From Sedimentisphaerales bacterium (lineage in GTDB: Bacteria > Planctomycetota > Phycisphaerae > Sedimentisphaerales > Anaerobacaceae), in contig JAFGLV010000170.1 of assembly GCA_016927855.1 (NCBI GenBank), forward strand, positions 1 to 41,434: DNA of 41,434 nucleotides, written 5' to 3'. Within the stretch, counting starts at the first letter, position 1, and every line of letters starts with the position of its first letter. The notes under the pieces are model-generated. The model did not search any database. It saw only the letters and a list, made by a program, of their open reading frames with translations, and was not told where the DNA came from. Position numbers and translations under genes: made by a program. Shown here piece after piece: positions 31,171-38,398 of this stretch.

Positions 31171-32295
31171 TCAGAGCCACTTCTTCTTGCGGAAGTAGAT
31201 CAGCATACCGACAGCCATCAGCACCATGACGACCCAGACGGCCGCGTAGCCGTAGCGCCATTTCAGCTCGGGCATGTGCTTGAAGTTCATGCCGTAGACG
31301 CCGGCGACGAAGGTCAGCGGGATGAACATCGTCGCGATGATCGTCAGAACCTTCATCACCGCGTTCATCCGGTTGCTCAGGCTCGACAGGTAGATGTCCA
31401 GCATGCCGGCGACCATGTCGCGGAAGCTCTCGATCGCGTCGATGATCTGGATCGTGTGGTCGTAGACGTCGCGCAGGTAGATGCTCGTGGTTTCGGTCAA
31501 GAGCGGTGATTCGCTGCGCTGCAAGCCGTTGATGAGCTCGCGCAGCGGCCAGATGCTCCGGCGCAGCTCGATCATCTCGCGCTTGAGTCCGTGGATCTGG
31601 CGCAGCGTTTTCTCGTCTGGGTCCGAGACCAGCTCTTCCTCCAAGGTCTCGATCTTCTCGCCGGTCTTTTCCAGGATGGCGAAGTAGCTGTCGACGATCG
31701 CGTCGGTCAGGCTGTAGGCCAGATAGTCGGCGCCCATCTTGCGGATGCGCCCCTTGGCGTTGCGCAGGCGATCGCGAATCTGGTCGAAGACGTCGCCGAC
31801 GCGCTCCTGGAACGAGATGACGAAGTTGGCGCCGAGGATGAGGCTCACCTGCTCGCTGTCGATCGCCTGGTTCTCGTCGCGGTAGCTGAGCATGCGCACG
31901 ACGACGAAGATGTGCTGGTCGTAGTCCTCGTACTTGGGGCGCTGTCCCGTGCTGAGGATGTCCTCGAGGATCAGCGGGTGCAGCTCGAAGGCTTTGCCGA
32001 TCGCCTCAATCACGCTGACGTCGTGGAGGCCGTCGATGTTGATCCACGTGACGGTGGGCGTCTTCTTGAAAGCGAAGCACTCCTCGACGGTCGCGACCTG
32101 CTTTTCCTCGAAGGCGCGTTCGTCGTAGTCGATGACGGTGATCCGGACCGTTTCGACTTTTTTCTCGCCGGTGTGGACGAGGGTCCCGGGTGGCAGCCCG
32201 GCCTTCCGCGAGTGCCTCGCGACGAAGCGGCGCTTCGATTTCATCGGGCCGGCCGGGTTGCGGTCTCGTTTTCGCACGCGACTCTTGGAACTCAC
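31171..32295 (-). CDS. corA: CorA-type magnesium/cobalt transporter
   Basis: A 374-aa inner-membrane channel for Mg2+ (and Co2+/Ni2+). The large cytoplasmic N-terminal domain ends in the long pore helix (KVLTIIATMFIPLTFVAGVYGMNF) with the signature GMN at about 335-337, followed by the MPE loop and the last helix (AVWVVMVLMAVGMLIYF) with a basic tail (RKKKWL). The start chosen is GTG 32295, whose last two bases form the LapA stop (GTGA overlap), implying translational coupling; the frame upstream of it is the shadow of LapA and MscS. The N-terminal 40 residues are unusually basic. Confidence 0.93.
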   Translation of the reverse strand: MSSKSRVRKRDRNPAGPMKSKRRFVARHSRKAGLPPGTLVHTGEKKVETVRITVIDYDERAFEEKQVATVEECFAFKKTPTVTWINIDGLHDVSVIEAIGKAFELHPLILEDILSTGQRPKYEDYDQHIFVVVRMLSYRDENQAIDSEQVSLILGANFVISFQERVGDVFDQIRDRLRNAKGRIRKMGADYLAYSLTDAIVDSYFAILEKTGEKIETLEEELVSDPDEKTLRQIHGLKREMIELRRSIWPLRELINGLQRSESPLLTETTSIYLRDVYDHTIQIIDAIESFRDMVAGMLDIYLSSLSNRMNAVMKVLTIIATMFIPLTFVAGVYGMNFKHMPELKWRYGYAAVWVVMVLMAVGMLIYFRKKKWL

Positions 32296-32522
32296 GTCTT
32301 GGCCCCTTTTTTCTTCCGCAAAAAGTGACCGGCGACCAACGTTCCCGTCAGGAAGCCGAGCACGAAGGTCAGCAGCAAGAGCAACGCTCGGGACATCCTC
32401 ACGTGGAGCAACAGCACATGGGCGTCCACCGGCTCTCGGTTCTGCCAGATGATGATAACCGCCAGGACGAGAAACACAACGATCCCGACAAGCTTGACCT
32501 TCTTCATGTTGGGCTTTTTCAT
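32292..32522 (-). CDS. LapA-domain (DUF1049) membrane protein
   Basis: A 76-aa protein with two hydrophobic helices (about 9-26, VKLVGIVVFLVLAVIIIWQN; about 44-66, RALLLLLTFVLGFLTGTLVAG) and a basic tail (RKKKGAKT), the layout of the LapA/DUF1049 family, which in enterobacteria adjusts LPS assembly. The 'WQNREPVDAHVLLLHVRMS' middle is characteristic. The start overlaps the MscS stop (ATGA) and the stop overlaps the CorA start (GTGA), so all three are translated as a unit. Confidence 0.85.
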   Translation of the reverse strand: MKKPNMKKVKLVGIVVFLVLAVIIIWQNREPVDAHVLLLHVRMSRALLLLLTFVLGFLTGTLVAGHFLRKKKGAKT

Positions 32523-33694
32523 GCCGAGCTCTTTCCAGACCGTTTGCGGCTGGTCGACGCCGGTCGCGCCTCCGGTTCGGCCGAAACAGGCTTATCCAGT
32601 TCAGCACGCAGCCGAGGCAGGGACTGCGGGTAGTTCTTCTGCACGAACTCGATCAGTTGCTCCCTGACCTTGCAGCGGAGGTTCCAGGCCAGCGACGCGT
32701 CGGCGGCGCTCATCAGGGCGCGTAGCTCGACGGCGCGTTCGGAGGTATTGGTCACCTGGAGACCGCACACCTGCCGGTCCCACTCCTCGGTGCCCTCAAG
32801 GATTCGTTGGAGTTCGGCCCGGATAGCCTCGACTGGCACGGTGTGATCGACGTAGAGGCACACTGTCCCCAGGATGTCGGCCGAGATGCGGGTCCAGTTC
32901 TGGAAGGGCTTGTCGATGAAGTACGTGATCGGCACGATGAGCCGGCGCAGGTCCCATATCCGCACGACGACGTAGGTCAGCGTAATCTCCTCGATGCGCC
33001 CCCACTCGCCTTCGACGATGACAACGTCGTCCAGGCGGATGGGTTGAGTGAAGGCAATTTGCAGACCCGCGATGAAAGTCCCGAGGGTCTTCTGGGCCGC
33101 CAGGCCGATCACGATACCGGCGATGCCCGCCGAGGCCAGGATGGCGGTCCCAAGCTGCCGGATGTTCGGGAACGTCATCAGGATCGAGGCCAGCGCAATC
33201 ACCACGATGACGATGATGATGATCCGGCGCATGACGTTCAATTGTGTGTGGATCTTTCGCGCGCGCAAGTTGTCTTTGACATCGACTTTGAAGCGGAGGA
33301 AGAGGACATCGTTGAGTACGTAGGTTCCCTTGATGAGCAGCCAGGCGATCAGCACCGGAACCGCCAGGCCGAACATGCGCGTGACGAAGTTGTGAAACCC
33401 GGCGGGAAGATCGACAAAGTCGACGCTCATGCGAACCGCTAACACGATCAGCAGCCAGCGGACCGGACGCTTGAAATGCTTGAGCAACAGCTCGTCCAGC
33501 GGAGAGCTGCTCCGCCGGGCGAAACGAGAGAGCACCTTGGCGACGATGTAGTGGCAAATCAGCGCTGCGCCGACGCTGATCGCGAGCACGCCCAGAAACA
33601 GCAGCCAGGTCTGCCAGCTCGTGCCCTGAAGCCAGGAAGAGAACGATCCTGCGCCGTCGGCGGCTTGGTTCGGGTCGGATTGTGCGGCCAACAT
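32519..33694 (-). CDS. Small-conductance mechanosensitive channel (MscS family)
   Basis: A 391-aa channel that opens under membrane tension and releases solutes during hypo-osmotic shock. It has several membrane helices (WLLFLGVLAISVGAALICHYIVAKV, WLLIVLAVRMSV, LAVPVLIAWLLIKG, MRRIIIIVIVVIALASILMTF) and then the MscS pore and beta domain (ILASAGIAGIVIGLAAQKTLGTFIAGLQIAFTQPIRLDDVVIV). ATG 33694 follows GGAGGG; ATG 33709 is the alternative. The C-terminus is basic and low complexity. It is the first gene of the coupled MscS-LapA-CorA operon and is divergent from a second MscS gene. Confidence 0.9.
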   Translation of the reverse strand: MLAAQSDPNQAADGAGSFSSWLQGTSWQTWLLFLGVLAISVGAALICHYIVAKVLSRFARRSSSPLDELLLKHFKRPVRWLLIVLAVRMSVDFVDLPAGFHNFVTRMFGLAVPVLIAWLLIKGTYVLNDVLFLRFKVDVKDNLRARKIHTQLNVMRRIIIIVIVVIALASILMTFPNIRQLGTAILASAGIAGIVIGLAAQKTLGTFIAGLQIAFTQPIRLDDVVIVEGEWGRIEEITLTYVVVRIWDLRRLIVPITYFIDKPFQNWTRISADILGTVCLYVDHTVPVEAIRAELQRILEGTEEWDRQVCGLQVTNTSERAVELRALMSAADASLAWNLRCKVREQLIEFVQKNYPQSLPRLRAELDKPVSAEPEARPASTSRKRSGKSSA

Positions 33695-33826
33695 GTCACT
33701 GCCCTCCATGACTAGGCGTTCACATTGACTGTCCAGGCCTATGCTATGGACAGCCGCCGAACATGCAAGAAGAATTTCGGCCCGGCGCCTCTTCGTGCAC
33801 CGAACACGCCTGGCGCTGGAATCGTG

Positions 33827-33856
33827 TTGGAATCCAGGCCGTTCCCAGCGTAAAAT
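33827..33856 (+). promoter_or_regulatory. Promoter of second MscS gene
   Basis: TTGGAA (33827-33832) and TAAAAT (33851-33856) are spaced by 18 bp, giving a predicted start near 33863 and a leader of about 43 nt. The -10 box lies inside the left arm of a 10-bp inverted repeat (33848-33892). Confidence 0.5.
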
Positions 33857-33892
33857 GGAGCACACATAGACATAGACGCGGTCATTTTACGC
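33848..33892. promoter_or_regulatory. 10-bp inverted repeat over the mscS promoter, possible operator
   Basis: GCGTAAAATG (33848-33857) and CATTTTACGC (33883-33892) are perfect inverted copies with a 25-nt centre that contains ACATAG twice in tandem. The left arm covers the -10 box and the right arm ends 13 nt before the ATG. It may bind a dimeric regulator, or form a leader hairpin. Confidence 0.5.
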
Positions 33893-33905
33893 AGGATGAA
33901 AGGAT

Positions 33906-35192
33906 ATGTTCTCACGGCGTGTCGTGTTTCTGACGGCGGCAATCCTGTCGATGGTGGCAGGCCTCGCCTGGAGCCAGGTAGAGACGGCGCCTCGGCCCAC
34001 CATCGTTGGACAGGAGCAATCGAAGGCGCTTGAGGCTTCGCTAATCGGTGAATGGACCTGCGAAATCGGCCAGGTACGCCAGGTGCTCGCGTTATCGGCC
34101 GACGGCACGTTTGCCCTAGGCGACAAACGGGGCACGTACGCCACGGAGGCAAACCGCCTGAGCCTGCGTACCGACAGCGACACGGTCAGTTACGACTTCA
34201 GGCTCAAGGGCAAGACGCTGACTCTCTCCGGCGGTGACCTGTCGGCGCCGCTGGAATTCACCAAAGTGCCTCGCTTCGGGGAAACGAAGGAGTGGCTCTG
34301 GGACTGGTCGGTCCCGTCGCTGGTCGGCAAACTGCGCCGGATCGGCGTGATTGTCCTGGTCGTCGTCGTTTGCCAGGCCGCGGTGAGACTGCTGCGTATC
34401 CTCGCGCAGACGGTTGTGTATACGGAGTGGGGCCCCTTGAAATTCGTGTACCGCCGGCACAAGAAGCGGACCATGACCCTCTACTCGCTGGCGCTGAACA
34501 TCTCCAAATACGTGATCTACCTGCTGGCCTTTGGATATATCCTGACCGAGTTGGGCGTCAATTACACCATGTACTTCGCGTCGCTGTCGGTCGTGGGGCT
34601 GGCCATCGGGTTCGGCTCGCAAGGCCTGGTGCAGGACATGGTGACCGGCTTCTTCATCGTCTTCGAGGAGCAGTTCAACGTGGGCGACATGGTGGAGATC
34701 CCGCCGCACACGGGGATCGTGGAGGAACTGGGCCTTCGCATGACGAGGCTGCGCAACTACCTAGGCCAGAGCGTCGTGATTCCCAATCGCAACATCGCGG
34801 TCGTCGGCAACTACGTGCGCGGCGCTCAGCAGGTCTACCTCGACGTCGCGATCGCGCCGGCAAACGATATCGAGAAGGCTCGCGACGCGCTGAGGCGCAT
34901 CGCGGAAAAGACCGCTGGCCAGTTCCAGGACATCATCTTGTCGGGTCCCAAGAGCATCGAAGTCGTCAGCCTGTCGAGTGGGGAGCGCTTCCTCCGCCTG
35001 AATCTGGCGATCTGGCCGCAGCAACAATGGGTCATCGACCAGGAATTGACGCCCCGCGTTCGCTCGGTGATGAAGTCGGAAGGCTTCGAGATCCCCAACG
35101 ACAAGATCGTGGTGTTCTACCATCCGAGGCAGGCGCGCCCGCTGGCGCGGCGTAAGGGTGGCAATCCGCAACGGGCCGACTCGTCTCAGTAG
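33906..35192 (+). CDS. MscS-family channel with secreted N-terminal beta domain
   Basis: A 428-aa protein. The signal peptide (MFSRRVVFLTAAILSMVAGLAWS) is followed by an extracytoplasmic, all-beta, lipocalin-like domain of about 80 residues (LIGEWTCEIGQVRQVLALSADGTFALGDKRGTYATEANRLSL). MscS transmembrane helices follow (IGVIVLVVVVCQAAVRLL; YVIYLLAFGYILTELG) with the pore signature SLSVVGLAIGFGSQGLVQDMVTGFFIVFEEQFNVGDMVEI. The beta domain is unusual for MscS channels and may sense a periplasmic ligand or strain (inferred). AAAGGAT precedes ATG 33906. Its stop overlaps the convergent lipoprotein gene by 7 bp. Confidence 0.88.
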   Translation: MFSRRVVFLTAAILSMVAGLAWSQVETAPRPTIVGQEQSKALEASLIGEWTCEIGQVRQVLALSADGTFALGDKRGTYATEANRLSLRTDSDTVSYDFRLKGKTLTLSGGDLSAPLEFTKVPRFGETKEWLWDWSVPSLVGKLRRIGVIVLVVVVCQAAVRLLRILAQTVVYTEWGPLKFVYRRHKKRTMTLYSLALNISKYVIYLLAFGYILTELGVNYTMYFASLSVVGLAIGFGSQGLVQDMVTGFFIVFEEQFNVGDMVEIPPHTGIVEELGLRMTRLRNYLGQSVVIPNRNIAVVGNYVRGAQQVYLDVAIAPANDIEKARDALRRIAEKTAGQFQDIILSGPKSIEVVSLSSGERFLRLNLAIWPQQQWVIDQELTPRVRSVMKSEGFEIPNDKIVVFYHPRQARPLARRKGGNPQRADSSQ

Positions 35193-35716
35193 GCTTCGTT
35201 GGCGTCATCGACAGGCACGTCGTTCACATCGGCCTGCTGGTCGATTTCGGTTGACATGACCGCCACGCCCAGTTGCAGCGCGTCGATCAGTTCCTGCTGC
35301 TCCTTGATCGTCTTCTCATGCTGGGCAATCACGTTCTTGAGCTCGCTGACCTGCTGCTGCAAGGAAGCGGCGGTGTCGGCCTGACCCGAGGCACGGCTGC
35401 TCAGGTCGGAGATCAGCGCCTGCGCCTGCTGGGCCATCCCGGAAGCCTTGTCGCGCTCCTCCGTAAGCTCAGTGACCTTCCGCTGAAGCGCTTCTCGACT
35501 CTGACGGACCACGTTCAGCTCGTCCCGGATGTCCTGTATCTCGCGCATCGCCTGAACCAGGCGCACCTCGAGTTTCGTGACTGTGACTTTGGCCTCGCGC
35601 GCCTCTTGTCGGGCCTGCTCCAGTTCGCGTCCTTTGCAGCCGGCAACGCTCAACAAACCGGCTGTCGCAACTACCCCAAAGCCGACCCAGGCCATTGTGA
35701 ACCCATACGCTCTCAT
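35186..35716 (-). CDS. Coiled-coil lipoprotein coupled to polyamine operon
   Basis: A 176-aa lipoprotein: MRAYGFTMAWVGFGVVATAGLLSVAGC gives a lipobox (SVAGC) with lipidation at Cys27. Residues 30-155 are a long heptad-rich coiled coil (ELEQARQEAREAKVTVTKLEVRL and similar). The acidic C-terminus ends VDDANEAY. ATG 35716 overlaps the stop of the DHS-like gene (ATGA), so translation is coupled even though the product is an envelope protein with no clear link to polyamines. No family was recognised. A role as an envelope spacer similar in form to Lpp is possible. Confidence 0.78.
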   Translation of the reverse strand: MRAYGFTMAWVGFGVVATAGLLSVAGCKGRELEQARQEAREAKVTVTKLEVRLVQAMREIQDIRDELNVVRQSREALQRKVTELTEERDKASGMAQQAQALISDLSSRASGQADTAASLQQQVSELKNVIAQHEKTIKEQQELIDALQLGVAVMSTEIDQQADVNDVPVDDANEAY

Positions 35717-36753
35717 TGTCGTTCTCCAGCAGGAACCGGTTCGAACAGCTTGCTCCAGCGCCTGCGCGTTCTCTGGGCCCACCCGCGCCGGTGGTAGGCA
35801 TAGCTGGCGATCAGAGGCAGGACCGAAGTGGCCTCGGCGTAGACCATCTGTTCGCAGCCGGTATCGACTTTGCCCCACGAGGACGCTTCCTTGAGCGTCG
35901 AGCTGGAGCAGGCGCCGTCGCGGACATCCGCGACCGTAATTTGCACCGCATACTTGTGCATATCGACTTCGTGACCGAGGACTTCCGCACAGACGACCGT
36001 GTCCTGGGCAAAGTTCTTGGGGACGCCTCCGCCGATCATGAACAGGCCGGAGACAGGCGATTTGAGCTTGATCTCGGTCAGTTCGCGGAAGTCCTTGACC
36101 GAGTCGATCGAGACGTGACTATCGGGGTACTCGACCTGGTGTTTGACCAGACCGAACCCGGCGCTGGAGTCCGAAAACGCCGGACAGAAGATGGGCACAT
36201 CGTGCTCGTAGGCCGTCTGGACCAGCGAGGCGGCTTTCTTGCCGTTCTGGACGAGGTACTTGCCCATTTGGCGGATGAACTCCCGTGACGAATACGGCCG
36301 CTTCTCCAGGCTGTCGGCGATCGTCTTGATCGTATTGTCGCAGACCTGAAGCTGCTCTTCGTCGATGTACGTATCGTAAATCCTGTCGATATAGAGTTCT
36401 CTGAGCCTATTATCGTCCACAAAGGGGGTGCCTTTATAGTGGCGAAAGCCGATCGCTTCAAAAAAATCCATGTCCACGATCGTCGCGCCGGTGGCGACAA
36501 CGGCATCCACCATGTTGTGTCGGACCATGTCCACGTAGATCTGCATGCAGCCGCCGGCGCTGGTGCTGCCAGCGATGCACAGGATAATCGTGCAGTCCTT
36601 GTCCTCAATCATCGTGTTGAGGATGTCGGCAGCGCGGGCGGTGTCCCTGGCGGTGAACGACATGTCCCGCATGGCGTCCACGACCGGCGTCGCATCGAAG
36701 GACGTGATATCGACGTGCTCGACGAATTCTCTGAGTAGGTCCTTTTTCTTCAT
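35713..36753 (-). CDS. Deoxyhypusine-synthase-like protein, probable homospermidine synthase
   Basis: A 346-aa NAD-dependent enzyme of the DHS family. Bacteria lack the eIF5A substrate, and some bacterial members are homospermidine synthases, joining aminobutyl groups from putrescine or spermidine. The active-site lysine is present in SSWGKV (Lys295), equal to Lys329 of human DHS by alignment of SWGK. NAD-site segments are AGSTSAGGCMQIY, VATGATIVDMDFFEAIG and LFMIGGGVPKNF. It is downstream of arginine decarboxylase and agmatinase genes, which would supply putrescine, and no S-adenosylmethionine decarboxylase is nearby, which favours homospermidine over spermidine (inferred). The operon order is PdaD, SpeB, this gene, lipoprotein. 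Confidence 0.85.
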   Translation of the reverse strand: MKKKDLLREFVEHVDITSFDATPVVDAMRDMSFTARDTARAADILNTMIEDKDCTIILCIAGSTSAGGCMQIYVDMVRHNMVDAVVATGATIVDMDFFEAIGFRHYKGTPFVDDNRLRELYIDRIYDTYIDEEQLQVCDNTIKTIADSLEKRPYSSREFIRQMGKYLVQNGKKAASLVQTAYEHDVPIFCPAFSDSSAGFGLVKHQVEYPDSHVSIDSVKDFRELTEIKLKSPVSGLFMIGGGVPKNFAQDTVVCAEVLGHEVDMHKYAVQITVADVRDGACSSSTLKEASSWGKVDTGCEQMVYAEATSVLPLIASYAYHRRGWAQRTRRRWSKLFEPVPAGERQ

Positions 36754-36811
36754 CTTAACCTCGGAATCCGGTAACTCATCGTCTGTTTGAAATCATTGCC
36801 CTCTGGAAGGG

Positions 36812-36871
36812 TGGAATAGTGGGATTCTCCCTACCCAACATTCCATTATTCCATCATTCCATTATTCCAAA
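36812..36871. repeat. Octamer tandem array with inverted copy, polyamine operon spacer
   Basis: Four 8-bp units run in tandem: ATTCCATT, ATTCCATC, ATTCCATT, ATTCCAAA (36840-36871). An inverted copy (TGGAATAGTGG, near 36812) precedes them and pairs with CCATTATTCCA except at one position. The structure lies between the agmatinase stop and the DHS-like start. Confidence 0.7.
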
Positions 36872-36888
36872 GACTCCACGTTTGCCTC

Positions 36889-37743
36889 CTAAGGCTGGAA
36901 TCTATAGCTCAGCACGTTGTAGATCAATTTCGCAGCCAGGAAGTCGGACGCCCAGGTATTCTCGAGCGGGCACAGTTCCACGACGTCGAAGCCCACCACG
37001 GTCCTTTGCCGGCAGACGGCTCTGAGCAGAGCCAGAACCTCGTACCAGAGCAGCCCTCCCGGCTCCGGTGTCCCCGTCGATGGCATGATCGACGGATCGA
37101 AGACATCCAGATCGATGGTCACGTAGACGCGCTCTGTCAGCCGCGTCGCGGCCTGGTCGATCCAGTCGGTCCGACCGTGGATGTCCTTGGCAAAGAAAGT
37201 ACGATCCGGATCGAGGGAAGGTTTCTCCGAAACGTCGATGCTGCGGATGCCCACCTGCACGATGGGACACACTTCTTTGAGCCGCGCCATGACGCAGGCG
37301 TGGTTGTACTTGGAGCCCTCGTATTCGTCCCTCAGGTCCGAATGCGCGTCGAGTTGAAGGACCGAGAGACCGGGAAATCTGGCGGCACATGCCCGCACGG
37401 CGCCGATGCTAACGGAATGCTCGCCACCGAGAATCACCGGGAACTTGTCGTCTTCGAGGTGCCGACGGAGGCGCTGCTCCACCGCCGCGACCATCTCATC
37501 GACGGACATCTCGCCTTCGATCGGTGCGTCGGTGAAGATACCGCGCAGATACACTTGCGAATCGGTCTCGATATCGTAGAGCTCGACGTTGGCGGAAGCT
37601 TCGATGATCGCGCTCGGCCCCCGGTCGGCACCTTTTTTCCAGGTGCTGGTTCCATCGAACGGGACGGGTACGATAACGATTTCCGCATCCGCAAAGCGCG
37701 AAAACTCGCTCGGCAAGGCTCCGAAGTTGGCAGTCTCGTCCAT
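36889..37743 (-). CDS. speB: Agmatinase
   Basis: Hydrolyses agmatine to putrescine and urea in the cytoplasm. The 284-aa product has all manganese ligands of the ureohydrolase family: GGEHS (His109), DAHSD (Asp132, His134, Asp136) and DLDVFDPS (Asp211, Asp213), plus the PEPGG loop. The start chosen is ATG 37743, which overlaps the last base of the decarboxylase stop codon (TAATG); the open frame further upstream belongs to that gene. It lies between the arginine decarboxylase and the DHS-like gene in one operon, so agmatine is the probable substrate rather than arginine. Confidence 0.92.
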   Translation of the reverse strand: MDETANFGALPSEFSRFADAEIVIVPVPFDGTSTWKKGADRGPSAIIEASANVELYDIETDSQVYLRGIFTDAPIEGEMSVDEMVAAVEQRLRRHLEDDKFPVILGGEHSVSIGAVRACAARFPGLSVLQLDAHSDLRDEYEGSKYNHACVMARLKEVCPIVQVGIRSIDVSEKPSLDPDRTFFAKDIHGRTDWIDQAATRLTERVYVTIDLDVFDPSIMPSTGTPEPGGLLWYEVLALLRAVCRQRTVVGFDVVELCPLENTWASDFLAAKLIYNVLSYRFQP

Positions 37744-38297
37744 TACTGGTCGAACAGGAACATCGCAATGGCGACGGTTGTCGTCCAAAGGTCCCTTTGG
37801 CCCCGAGCGGTTTGCGTGATGTTCGAGGTGCGAATGATCAGACCGCTGGATTTGTAGACCTGCTCTTTTTCCGACCAGGCCTTGTTCGGGTCCACTTCGA
37901 GTCCGAGGGTGGTTCCGAGCATCCCGGCCGCCAGGTCTTCAGCCAGGTCGGAGGCTTCGCGCTGGTCCATGCCGTGACCGTGGACTTCGCTGAGATAACC
38001 CCACTTGCGACCGTCCTTGGGCACCGCGATACCGACGGAGGACGCCACGAGCCGGCCATGCTCGTCGGTGTCGGCCCGCGCCATGACGCAGAAGCATATC
38101 TCGCCTGGCGTCAATTGCGCCAGTCCCTTCTCGCGACTGATGATCTTGCACTTGGGCGGCAGAATCGACGAGACCTGCACGAGATTCTGCTGGGCTACAC
38201 CGGCCTTTCTCAGCGCTTCCTCGAACGACTTAAGCTGGTACTTGTGCCGTCCGACGCCCTTGGTCAGAAAGACCTTCGAGGGAACCATGTCTTGCAT
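37743..38297 (-). CDS. pdaD: Pyruvoyl-dependent arginine decarboxylase
   Basis: Decarboxylates arginine to agmatine. The 184-aa proenzyme cleaves itself between two serines to make the pyruvoyl cofactor; the site is visible in VSSILPP (Ser43-Ser44). Other family motifs are PPKCKIIS, GEICFCVMARADTD and LASSVGIAVPKDG-like (VASSVGIAVPKDG). ATG 38297 was chosen because AAGGAGGTGAT, fully complementary to the 16S 3' end, lies directly before it; the GTG 6 bp upstream would overlap this site. It is the first gene of the polyamine operon, with a strong promoter at 38362-38389. Confidence 0.92.
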   Translation of the reverse strand: MQDMVPSKVFLTKGVGRHKYQLKSFEEALRKAGVAQQNLVQVSSILPPKCKIISREKGLAQLTPGEICFCVMARADTDEHGRLVASSVGIAVPKDGRKWGYLSEVHGHGMDQREASDLAEDLAAGMLGTTLGLEVDPNKAWSEKEQVYKSSGLIIRTSNITQTARGQRDLWTTTVAIAMFLFDQ

Positions 38298-38361
38298 TAT
38301 CACCTCCTTTTCTTCGCGAGGATATGCATGCCCACCTGCCTGAATTCAAACAAAGGAGCGA

Positions 38362-38389
38362 ATTATATAGGGCTGCGGCCCGCTGGCAA
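38362..38389 (-). promoter_or_regulatory. Promoter of the polyamine operon
   Basis: On the minus strand, TTGCCA (38384-38389) and TATAAT (38362-38367) are separated by 16 bp, with a perfect -10 box. It overlaps the 3' end region of the preceding radical SAM gene and leaves a leader of about 58 nt. Among the promoters seen here it is one of the strongest. Confidence 0.65.
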
Positions 38390-38398
38390 CGAAAAAGT

